Below, piece by piece: positions 7,328 through 14,160 of a DNA stretch of 19,251 nt. Every line of letters starts with the position of its first letter. Positions within the stretch are counted from its first letter, which is position 1. Source of the DNA: LMDS01 sp039930465 (GTDB taxonomy: Bacteria > Pseudomonadota > Gammaproteobacteria > Burkholderiales > Burkholderiaceae_C); the NCBI GenBank assembly GCA_039930465.1, contig JBDTTU010000084.1, positions 1-19,251 of the forward strand, read 5' to 3'. The position numbers and the translations under genes are program-made. A model generated the notes under the pieces. It was not told where the DNA came from. It did not search any database and worked only from the letters and a program-made list of their open reading frames with translations.

Positions 7328-8296
7328 TCAGCGCTTGGCGCGCCTGCGCTGTTGCCAGGCGAGCAGTTCGCCGACGAACCCCTTGCGGAACGCGACCACG
7401 CAGACGACGAAGATCACGCCGATGATCACATTGATCCAGGAGCCCACCTGGTCGGCCAGGACGTCCTGCAAGCCGATGATCGTGAACGCGCCGATCACCG
7501 GCCCGGCGAAGGTGCCCATGCCGCCGAGCAGCGTCATCAACACGACTTCGCCCGACAGCGACCAGTGGGCGTCAGAGAGGGTCGCGAAGCCGAGCACCAG
7601 CACTTTCAGGGAACCGGCCAGCCCCGCCAGCCCGGTCGAGAGCACGAAGGCCAGGAGCTTGTAGCGGTCGACGTCGTAGCCGAGCGAGACGGCACGCGGC
7701 TCGTTCTCGCGGATCGCCTTGAGCACCTGGCCGTAGGGCGAATGCACGATGCGCACGATGAACAGGAACACCGCGACGAAGACCGCGAGCACAACGTAGT
7801 AGAGAACAGTGTCGTTGGCCAGTGAGAAGAGACCGAACAGTTGGCCGCGCGGCACGCCCTGCAGGCCGTCTTCGCCGTGCGTGAACGGGGCTTGCAGGAA
7901 CACGAAGTAGATCATCTGCGCCATCGCGAGCGTGACCATCGCGAAGTAGATGCCCTGGCGGCGGATCGCGATCAGCCCGACCACGAGGCCGCAGGCCGCG
8001 GCCACCGCGGTGCCGGCGAGCACGCCGAGCTCGGGCGAGAGCCCGCCCACCTTGACGAGCCACGCCGTGCCGTAGGCCGCCGCACCGAAGTAGGCGGCGT
8101 GGCCGAACGAAAGCAGGCCGGTGTAGCCCAGCAGCAGGTTGAAGGCGCACGCGAGGATCGCGAAGCACAGCATCTTCATCAGGAAGATCGGGTACAGCCC
8201 GAGAAACGGCGCGATCAGCAGCAGCGCCAGCCCGCCGAAAAGCACCGCCCGGCCGGCGCGCGACGACACCATCGACTGAACGGGTGCGTTGTCCAT
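7328..8296 (-). CDS. livM: Branched-chain amino acid-type ABC transporter permease LivM
   Basis: A 322-residue inner-membrane permease of the BPD_transp_2/LivM family, one half of the HAAT importer channel. It shows eight or more hydrophobic segments, the family stretch CAFNLLLGYTGLLSFGHAAY near the N-terminus, and the cytoplasmic coupling loop IRENEPRAVSLGYDVDRYKL that contacts the ATPase subunits. The TGA of livH and ATG of livM overlap as TGATG, and GGGAGG lies just upstream inside livH, which fixes the start at 8296. It is the last gene of the iclR-livGFKHM unit. The transported substrate is not revealed by the permease; branched-chain amino acids, amides and aromatic or organic acids all use this family. 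Confidence 0.94.
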   Translation of the reverse strand: MDNAPVQSMVSSRAGRAVLFGGLALLLIAPFLGLYPIFLMKMLCFAILACAFNLLLGYTGLLSFGHAAYFGAAAYGTAWLVKVGGLSPELGVLAGTAVAAACGLVVGLIAIRRQGIYFAMVTLAMAQMIYFVFLQAPFTHGEDGLQGVPRGQLFGLFSLANDTVLYYVVLAVFVAVFLFIVRIVHSPYGQVLKAIRENEPRAVSLGYDVDRYKLLAFVLSTGLAGLAGSLKVLVLGFATLSDAHWSLSGEVVLMTLLGGMGTFAGPVIGAFTIIGLQDVLADQVGSWINVIIGVIFVVCVVAFRKGFVGELLAWQQRRRAKR

Positions 8297-9180
8297 CACG
8301 CCTCCCTGCCGAAAAGGCCTGCGGGGCGGATCATCAGCACGATCGCCATGATCACGAACACGACGATGTTGGACGCTTCCGGATAGAACACCTTGGTCAG
8401 ACCTTCGATGATGCCGAGCGCCAGACCCGTCAGGATCGAACCGAGGATCGACCCCATGCCGCCGATCACGACCACCGCGAAGACGACGATGATGAGGTTG
8501 CTGCCCATCAGCGGCGTGACCTGGATCACCGGAGCGGCCAGCACGCCGGCGAGCGCGGCGAGGCCGGCGCCGGCGCCGTAGGTGAGCATCACCATCACTG
8601 GCACGTTGATGCCGAATGCCTGCACCAGCGCCGGGTTTTCGGTGCCGGCGCGCAGGTAGGCACCGAGCCGGGTGCGCTCGATGATGAACCACGTGCCCAG
8701 GCACACGAACAGCGAGGCGAACACGATCCAGGCGCGGTAGTTCGGCAGCACCATGAAGCCCAGGTTGGTGGCACCCTGCAGCAAGTCGGGCACCGGGTAC
8801 GACTGCCCCGAGACGCCGAACTGCTCACGGAACAGGCCCTCGAAGATCAGCGCCAGTCCGAAGGTGAGCAGCAGGCCGTAGATCGGGTCGATCTTGTAGA
8901 GGTGCTTGAGCAGGGTGCGCTCGATCACCACGCCCAGCGCCCCCACGACCAGTGGGGCCAGCACCAGCGCGAACCAGTAGTTGATGCCGAACTTGTCGAA
9001 CGCGATGTAGGCGACGTAGGCGCCGATCATGTACAGCGCGCCATGCGCAAAGTTGACGATGCCGAGCAGCCCGAAGATCACGGCCAGGCCGAGGCTCAGC
9101 ATTGCGTAGAACGAGCCGTTCACGAGGCCGAGCAGCAGCTGGCCGAGAAAGGCCTGGATCGGGATGCCGAAAATTTCCAT
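8296..9180 (-). CDS. livH: Branched-chain amino acid-type ABC transporter permease LivH
   Basis: A 294-residue permease of the LivH family and partner of LivM. The N-terminus (QLLLGLVNGSFYAMLSLGLAV) and the following IFGLLGIVNFAHGALYMIGAY are diagnostic of LivH proteins. The cytoplasmic coupling region RTRLGAYLRAGTENPALVQAFG matches the family loop for the ATPase. Seven to eight hydrophobic segments are visible, and length is normal. It follows livK after 71 bases containing a strong hairpin, and overlaps livM by one base (TGATG). Confidence 0.95.
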   Translation of the reverse strand: MEIFGIPIQAFLGQLLLGLVNGSFYAMLSLGLAVIFGLLGIVNFAHGALYMIGAYVAYIAFDKFGINYWFALVLAPLVVGALGVVIERTLLKHLYKIDPIYGLLLTFGLALIFEGLFREQFGVSGQSYPVPDLLQGATNLGFMVLPNYRAWIVFASLFVCLGTWFIIERTRLGAYLRAGTENPALVQAFGINVPVMVMLTYGAGAGLAALAGVLAAPVIQVTPLMGSNLIIVVFAVVVIGGMGSILGSILTGLALGIIEGLTKVFYPEASNIVVFVIMAIVLMIRPAGLFGREA

Positions 9181-9210
9181 GGGGTCGCGTTCGGGGATGG
9201 TGGCCGAGCA

Positions 9211-9240
9211 GGGGCGCGGCGAAGATTCGCCGCGCGCCCC
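9211..9240 (-). promoter_or_regulatory. Intercistronic hairpin between livK and livH
   Basis: The 71-base gap between the livK stop and livH start holds a long GC-rich inverted repeat: left arm GGGGCGCGGCGA (9211-9222), loop AGAT (9223-9226), right arm TCGCCGCGCGCCCC (9227-9240), with a two-base bulge. No T-run follows on the minus strand. Such hairpins after binding-protein genes commonly protect the upstream mRNA 3' end or partly terminate transcription, so that the binding protein is made in excess of the permeases. The structure is seen; that role here is inferred. Confidence 0.6.
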
Positions 9241-9251
9241 GCATCAGGCGT

Positions 9252-10460
9252 TTACTTCCAGGCGGCGCACTTCGAATCTTCCTTCTTCGTGAAGGCATCC
9301 TCGCCCTTGGTCGTGGCGACGACGTTGAAGTAGTCCCACGGCGTGGTCGACTCCCCAGGCGCCTTGACCTGCATCAGGAACATGTCATGCACCATGCGGC
9401 CGTCGGGGCGGATGTAGCCGCCCTTGGCGTACATGTCGTTGACCTTGGTCTTGTGCATCTGCGCAATCACCTTGTCGCCGTCGTCGCTGTTCAGCGCCTT
9501 GACTGCGTTCAGGTAGAACTGGGTCACCGAGTAGTCGGCGGCCTGCAGCGACGAGGGCATGCGCTTGAACTTCTCGAAGAAGCGCTTGCTCCAGGCGCGC
9601 GCCTCGGGCGACTGGTTCCAGTACCAGCTGTCGGTGAGGTACATGCCTTGCGTTGCCTTCAGCCCGAGCGAGTGGATGTCGTTGATGAACATCAGCAGGC
9701 CGGCCAGCTTCATCGTCTTGGTGATGCCGAACTCGTTCGCTGCCTTGATCGCGTTGACCGTGTCGCCGCCGGCGTTGGCCAGGCCCAGAATCTGCGCCTT
9801 GCTCGACTGCGCTTGCAGCAGGAACGACGAGAAGTCGCTCGCCGACAGCGGGTGGCGCACCGAGCCGACCACGGTGCCACCGGCCTTCGTGACCGCCTCG
9901 GTCGCGTCGGTCTGCAGCGCGGTGCCGAAAGCGTAGTCGGCCGTCAGGAAGTACCAGCTCTTGCCGCCGCTCTTGACGATGGCCGGGCCCGTGCCTTTGG
10001 CCAGCGCGGTGGTGTCGTAGGCGTAGTGCACGGTGTAGGGCGAACACTGCGCGTTCGTCAGTGCCGAGCTGCCCGGGCCCACGGCCATGAACGGCTTCTT
10101 CTTCTCGGCCGCGACCTTGGCCATCGCGAGTGCGGTGCCCGAGTTGGTGCCGCCGATCAGCATGTCCATGCCGTCCTGGTCGAACCACTCGCGTGCCTTG
10201 GCGGCGGCGATGTCGGGCTTGTTCTGGTGGTCGGCGACCATCACTTCGATCTTCTTGCCGGCGACGGCGCCGCCCATGTCGGCGATCGCCATCTTGATGG
10301 CCTCGGCACCGGCCGGGCCGTCGATGTCGGCGTACAGGCCCGACATGTCGGTGATGAAGCCGATCTTGATCACGTCGCCCGACATCTGGGCCTGGGCCGA
10401 GGTGCCGAACAGCGCGGCCAGGGCCAGCGCGCAGGCGGAAGAGATTTTCCTCAGTTTCAT
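9252..10460 (-). CDS. livK: ABC transporter periplasmic substrate-binding protein (LivK-like)
   Basis: A 402-residue periplasmic binding protein of fold type I (Peripla_BP_6), capturing the substrate for the LivHM channel. The first 24 residues are a Sec signal peptide (basic MKLRK, hydrophobic core, cleavage at AQA|QM). The mature start IKIGFITDMSGLYADIDGP is the family's first ligand-binding segment, followed by AAAKAREWFDQDGMDMLIGGTNSGTALA and KSWYFLTADYAFG. A ribosome site AGGAGA lies about 7 bases before the ATG at 10460. It sits between livF and livH in the operon. The sequence looks like the divergent Burkholderiales group of this family, so the ligand should not be assumed to be leucine, isoleucine or valine; a link with an IclR regulator would also fit an aromatic or organic acid. 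Confidence 0.93.
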   Translation of the reverse strand: MKLRKISSACALALAALFGTSAQAQMSGDVIKIGFITDMSGLYADIDGPAGAEAIKMAIADMGGAVAGKKIEVMVADHQNKPDIAAAKAREWFDQDGMDMLIGGTNSGTALAMAKVAAEKKKPFMAVGPGSSALTNAQCSPYTVHYAYDTTALAKGTGPAIVKSGGKSWYFLTADYAFGTALQTDATEAVTKAGGTVVGSVRHPLSASDFSSFLLQAQSSKAQILGLANAGGDTVNAIKAANEFGITKTMKLAGLLMFINDIHSLGLKATQGMYLTDSWYWNQSPEARAWSKRFFEKFKRMPSSLQAADYSVTQFYLNAVKALNSDDGDKVIAQMHKTKVNDMYAKGGYIRPDGRMVHDMFLMQVKAPGESTTPWDYFNVVATTKGEDAFTKKEDSKCAAWK

Positions 10461-10496
10461 GGGGTCTCCTGGTGGATAAAAAGAAAAGGGCGCGGT

Positions 10497-11201
10497 TCAG
10501 ACGCCAAGGTATTCGTGCAGACGTTCCATGCGCGATGGCAGCTCGGCCTGGGTGAATTCCTGGATCACCTGGCCGTGTTCCATCACCATGAAACGGTCGG
10601 CCAGCTTGGATGCGAAAACAAAATTCTGCTCGACCATCACAATGGTGTAGCCCTGCTCGCGCAAGGCAAGCACCATCTCGGACAGCTTCTGGACGATCAC
10701 CGGCGCGAGGCCTTCGGAGATCTCGTCGAGCAGCAGAAGTTTCGCGCCCGTGCGCAGGATTCGCGCAACGGCCAGCATTTGCTGCTCGCCGCCCGACAGG
10801 CGCGTGCCCTGGCTGCTGGCCCGCTCCTTCAGGTTCGGGAACATCGTGTAGATCTGCTCGACGCTCATGCCACCTTCGGCAAGCAGGGGTGGCAGCATCA
10901 GGTTCTCTTCGCACGACAGGCTCGAGAAGATGCCGCGCTCTTCCGGGCAATAGCCTATGCCGAGTTGTGCGATCTTGTGCGTGGCCATCGACACCGTCTC
11001 GACACCGCGCACCTTGATCGAGCCTTTGCGCGTGCCGATCAAACCCATGATCGAGCGCATCGTGCTGGTGCGGCCGGCGCCGTTGCGGCCGAGCAGTGTG
11101 ACGACCTCGCCTTCGTTGACGTGGAAGTTCACGCCGTGCAGCACATGCGATTCGCCGTACCAGCCGTGCAGGTCTTTCACTTCGAGAAAGGGAGCGCTCA
11201 T
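10497..11201 (-). CDS. livF: ABC transporter ATP-binding protein LivF (Walker A Lys replaced by Arg)
   Basis: A 234-residue ATPase of the LivF family, pairing with LivG to power import. The signature LSGGEQQ (135-141), Walker B KLLLLDE (154-160) and family ending HEYLGV are all present. The Walker A (38-45) reads GRNGAGRT: the phosphate-binding lysine is arginine 44, clear in the DNA as codon CGC. The H-loop position reads VEQNF (Q192), as is normal for LivF proteins. The ATG at 11201 is chosen because the domain starts there (MSAPFLEVKDL) and GGGAG lies 7 bases upstream; the longer in-frame reading runs into the intergenic repeat and is an artefact. It lies 82 bases after livG and 36 bases before livK. 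Confidence 0.93.
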   Translation of the reverse strand: MSAPFLEVKDLHGWYGESHVLHGVNFHVNEGEVVTLLGRNGAGRTSTMRSIMGLIGTRKGSIKVRGVETVSMATHKIAQLGIGYCPEERGIFSSLSCEENLMLPPLLAEGGMSVEQIYTMFPNLKERASSQGTRLSGGEQQMLAVARILRTGAKLLLLDEISEGLAPVIVQKLSEMVLALREQGYTIVMVEQNFVFASKLADRFMVMEHGQVIQEFTQAELPSRMERLHEYLGV

Positions 11202-11214
11202 GCCAGGACTCCCG

Positions 11215-11280
11215 CCGGGCCGCCCCAAGGAAGGCCTGCGCCCCCTCGGGGGGCAGCGAACGAAGTGAGCATGGGGGCCG
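11215..11280. repeat. Burkholderiales-type intergenic hairpin repeat between livG and livF
   Basis: This 66-base element fills most of the livG-livF gap. It starts CCGGGCCGCCCCAAGGAAGG, has a central hairpin GCCCCC-TCG-GGGGGC (11240-11254), then GCGAACGAAGTGAGC and closes with GGGGGCCG, which can pair with the CGGCCCGG-like start. I recognise closely similar sequences from memory as widespread intergenic repeats in Comamonadaceae and relatives. No second copy occurs in this window, so repetitiveness is from general knowledge, not seen here. Confidence 0.65.
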
Positions 11281-11283
11281 ACA

Positions 11284-12060
11284 TCAATGGGCTCCATTCA
11301 GCTCGACATTCGCGCTGCCCATGTAGGCCTCGATCACCGCCGGGTTCTTCGAGACCTCGGCATATGGCCCCTCGGCCAACGTGGCACCGCGCTGCAACAC
11401 GGTGATGGTGTCGGCAATGCTCGCCACGACGCTCATGTTGTGTTCGACCATCAGCACGGTCCGGCTGGCGGCCACCTTCTTGATCAGCTGGCGGATGCGG
11501 TCGACGTCTTCGAGGCCCATGCCCTGGGTGGGTTCGTCAAGCAGCATCAGCTTCGGGTCCATCGCCAGCGTGGTCGCGATCTCGAGCGCGCGCTTGCGGC
11601 CGTAGCTCAGTTCCACGGCGGGAATGGCGGCATAACTCTCCAGGTCGACCTGCCGCAACAGCGAGAGCGCCTGCGCATCGAGCGTCTGCAGCGAGGTTTC
11701 AGATTTCCAGAAGTGGAACGAGGTGCCGAGCTTGCGTTGCAGCGCAACGCGCACGTTTTCCAGAACGCTCAGGTGCGGGAACACGGCCGAGATCTGGAAC
11801 GAGCGGATCACGCCGCGGCGCGCTATTCCGGCCGGCTTCTCGGCCGTGATGTCGGTGCCGTCGAAGATGATCTGGCCGCTGGTGGGAATGAGGAACTTCG
11901 TCAGCAGGTTGAAGCAGGTCGTCTTGCCGGCGCCATTCGGCCCGATCAGCGCGTGAATGCTGCCGCGCCGCACCTTCAGGTCGACCTTGCTGACCGCGAC
12001 GAAGCCCTTGAACTCTTTCGTCAGGTCGCGGGTTTCGAGAATGAATTCACCGGCACTCAT
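11284..12060 (-). CDS. livG: ABC transporter ATP-binding protein LivG
   Basis: A 258-residue ATPase of the LivG family. Walker A is intact (GPNGAGKTT, 40-48), the signature is LSYGRKR (151-157), as usual for LivG, Walker B is LMLLDEPTQGM (171-181), and the H-loop histidine is present (MVEHNM, H207). The family insertion around 105-130 and the C-terminal EAYMGS are as expected. The start ATG at 12060 overlaps the IclR stop as ATGA, so regulator and ATPase are translationally coupled. The gene is the first transporter gene of the operon; more often in this family the binding protein or permeases come first. Confidence 0.95.
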   Translation of the reverse strand: MSAGEFILETRDLTKEFKGFVAVSKVDLKVRRGSIHALIGPNGAGKTTCFNLLTKFLIPTSGQIIFDGTDITAEKPAGIARRGVIRSFQISAVFPHLSVLENVRVALQRKLGTSFHFWKSETSLQTLDAQALSLLRQVDLESYAAIPAVELSYGRKRALEIATTLAMDPKLMLLDEPTQGMGLEDVDRIRQLIKKVAASRTVLMVEHNMSVVASIADTITVLQRGATLAEGPYAEVSKNPAVIEAYMGSANVELNGAH

Positions 12061-12902
12061 GCGTGGCCTCCGGCTTTGCGTTGTTTGACGGTTGGCGCGG
12101 CCGCTTCACCACCGAGCCTCTGCGACAAGGTGCGCGCCACCGCGAGCACCGCGTCGCGGTGCTTGTCGCCACGGTCGGCTCCGATCAAGGCCTTGTTGAT
12201 GCAAACCGCCACGCCGGCCACCGCTTGCCCGCTCGCGTCGAATACCGGAGCGCCGAACGAGCAAACCCCTTCACGCACGGTTTCGTCGTCAACGCTGTAA
12301 CCACGTTTGCGGGTCGTCGCCAGTTCCTTCAGCAAGGCCTCGACATCGCGCGGGCCCTTGCGCGTGAGGTGCGTGAGCAGCCCGGCGGCGAAGATGCTGC
12401 GCACTTCCTCAGGCGCACGAAACGCCAGCATGGCCTTGCCGCTGCCCGACAGGTACGCCGGCAAGCGCATGCCGACGTTGAACGCCAGCCCCAGCGGCCG
12501 CGCGCTGTTGCGCACCGCCACATACAAGGCGTCGGTGCCACTGAGCACCGACAGCACCACGGTTTCTGCGGGGGCTGCGCCGGCGTTCGCCCACAGCGCG
12601 CTGAATTCCTGCGCCACGTCGGTGCCGGAGACAAAGGCCTCGGCCAGGCTCATCACGCGCGGGCCGATCAGAAAGGCACCGTCGGGCTGGCGGCGCAGGT
12701 AGCCGAACGACATCAGCGTGTTGCACAGGCCATGCACGCTGCTCTTGGGCAGCGCAAGCTCGCTCGTGAGCTGCGCCAGGCTCATCGGCTGGCGCTGCTG
12801 CGCCAGGCGGTCAAGCAGGCTCAGCGCACGCGTCACGGCCGGCACCAGCGGCGCGGCGGCAGCGGCGCGTGGCGAGCGCGGGCTGCGCAGTGACATGGGC
12901 AT
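12057..12902 (-). CDS. IclR-family transcriptional regulator of the Liv-type transporter
   Basis: A 281-residue regulator. The N-terminal winged helix-turn-helix is at about 25-85 (ALSLLDRLAQQRQPMSLAQLTSELALPKSSVHGLCNTLMSFGYLRR). The C-terminal effector-binding domain follows (ALYVAVRNSARPLGLAFNVGMRLPAYLSGSGKAML, then CSFGAPVFDASGQAVAGVAVCI). IclR proteins respond to small organic or aromatic acids and repress or activate neighbouring catabolic or transport genes. The gene overlaps livG by four bases, so it should be co-transcribed with the transporter and probably regulates itself through the palindrome at 12970-12985. Two starts are possible, ATG at 12902 or 12896; both have only a distant GGAG. 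An Ala-rich stretch (13-19) precedes the HTH. The inducer is unknown. Confidence 0.92.
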   Translation of the reverse strand: MPMSLRSPRSPRAAAAAPLVPAVTRALSLLDRLAQQRQPMSLAQLTSELALPKSSVHGLCNTLMSFGYLRRQPDGAFLIGPRVMSLAEAFVSGTDVAQEFSALWANAGAAPAETVVLSVLSGTDALYVAVRNSARPLGLAFNVGMRLPAYLSGSGKAMLAFRAPEEVRSIFAAGLLTHLTRKGPRDVEALLKELATTRKRGYSVDDETVREGVCSFGAPVFDASGQAVAGVAVCINKALIGADRGDKHRDAVLAVARTLSQRLGGEAAAPTVKQRKAGGHA

Positions 12903-12969
12903 GACGTGCAGGTCAGTCTCCGGGGAGAAGGTGTCCGGGGCACGATGCGCACCGGAAAAAAGACCCTTT

Positions 12970-12985
12970 GTTCAACAGGTTGAAC
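12970..12985. promoter_or_regulatory. Probable IclR operator (inverted repeat) upstream of iclR-liv operon
   Basis: GTTCAAC-AG-GTTGAAC is a perfect 7-base inverted repeat with a two-base spacer, 68 bases upstream of the iclR start. A third half-site-like GGTTCA follows at 12988-12993. IclR-family operators are typically short palindromes of about this size near the regulator's own gene. No convincing -10/-35 hexamers are visible beside it. The 12903-13049 gap otherwise holds nothing recognisable. Confidence 0.6.
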
Positions 12986-13049
12986 GCGGTTCATTGGGCC
13001 AGGCGCAGTCTATTCACTCCGACCGCCGACGAACACCCGGGAAAGGTCT

Positions 13050-14144
13050 TTATCGGGAAAACACCGACGCCCCGGCGCGGGCCGATCGCTCGCTCAACCA
13101 GCCCACGAAACACAGGCCGAGCACGACCACCGCCACGCTCGCCACCTGCTCCGCGAGCGACAGGCGGTGCGCGATCCACAGGAACAACGCCGTGGCGCCG
13201 AGCAGCGCCGCGAACGCCGCCGCGGCGAGCCCCTGAACAGCGCGCGACATGGGCGGGTCGAACCGTTCGATGCGACGAATGTCGAAGGCCGTCTTCGGCC
13301 ATTTCGCCGCCACGTCGGCCGGGCGCCAGCCGGGGTGTTTGAACCAGACGCGCAGCTTGTCGCCCCAGCTCCGTGCACGCCACGAGTCGCGCGCCAGGTC
13401 GGCGTAGTTGTGCAGGTTGGCCCACAGCGGGTTCCAGCTGCGCAGCGGCCCGCGGGTGCCGTAGACACAGGGCAGCGCATCGTCTTCCGCCTCGTAGCTT
13501 CCGAACAGGCGATCCCACACCAGGAAGATGCCGCCATAGTTGCGGTCGAGGTACGGGTCGTTCACGGCGTGGTGCACGCGGTGGTTGCTGGGCGCGCAGA
13601 ACCAGCGGTCGAACCAGCCCAGCTTGTGGATCTGCTGCGTGTGGACCCAGAACTGGTACAGCAGGTCGATCAGCCCGACGACGCCCAGCACCAGCGGCGG
13701 AAAACCAAGCACGGCCATCGGCAGGTAGAACACCCAGTCGGCGACCCAGCCGGTGCCGGTCTGGCGCAGCGCGGTCGAGAGGTTGTAGTCCTCGCTCTGG
13801 TGGTGCACCACGTGGGCGGCCCAGAACAACGCAACGGTGTGGCCGAAGCGGTGCTTCCAGTAGTAGAAGAAGTCGTAGAGCACGAGGCCGGCGGCCCAGA
13901 CCCAGAGCGAGTCGACCGGCAGCTTCCACACCGCCGCGTGCTCGTAAACGACGGTGTAGATGCCGATCGTCATCAACACCGTGAGCACGCCCACGAGCTG
14001 GCTCATGATGCCCAGGCCGATGCTGTTCATCGCATCGTTCAGCCGATAGGTGTTGTTGTTGCGGCGCCGGCCGACAAGGTATTCGATCCCGATCAGCAGC
14101 AGAAAGACCGGTGTGGCCAGAACGATGATCTGCGGGCCGGTCAT
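13050..14144 (-). CDS. Alkylglycerol monooxygenase-like / sterol desaturase family membrane hydroxylase
   Basis: A 364-residue integral membrane di-iron enzyme of the fatty acid hydroxylase superfamily. The eight-histidine pattern is complete: H98-X3-H102, H111-X2-H114-H115 and H188-X2-H191-H192. The contexts HHQSEDYNLSTALRQ, FWVHTQQIHKLG and HRVHHAVNDPYLDRNYGG, followed by WDRLFGSYE, resemble the alkylglycerol monooxygenase (TMEM195/AGMO) branch rather than sterol C5-desaturases. Animal AGMO uses tetrahydrobiopterin to split ether lipids into a fatty aldehyde and glycerol; whether bacterial relatives do this is unknown. Membrane segments at about 6-24, 44-66, 80-95, 135-165, 303-325 and 331-350. 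The ATG at 14144 is preceded by AGGAGG at 4 bases. It is the last gene of the apparent CFA operon, 16 bases after the aldolase gene. Substrate is inferred only. Confidence 0.87.
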   Translation of the reverse strand: MTGPQIIVLATPVFLLLIGIEYLVGRRRNNNTYRLNDAMNSIGLGIMSQLVGVLTVLMTIGIYTVVYEHAAVWKLPVDSLWVWAAGLVLYDFFYYWKHRFGHTVALFWAAHVVHHQSEDYNLSTALRQTGTGWVADWVFYLPMAVLGFPPLVLGVVGLIDLLYQFWVHTQQIHKLGWFDRWFCAPSNHRVHHAVNDPYLDRNYGGIFLVWDRLFGSYEAEDDALPCVYGTRGPLRSWNPLWANLHNYADLARDSWRARSWGDKLRVWFKHPGWRPADVAAKWPKTAFDIRRIERFDPPMSRAVQGLAAAAFAALLGATALFLWIAHRLSLAEQVASVAVVVLGLCFVGWLSERSARAGASVFSR

Positions 14145-14160
14145 ACAGCCTCCTGGTGTG

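Noticed and set aside
9102..11405. Plus-strand open frame of 767 codons across livH, livK and livF
   Set aside because: Spans three well-supported minus-strand genes and their gaps; composition is Arg/His/Gly-rich and shows no family motif. Antisense artefact of GC-rich DNA.
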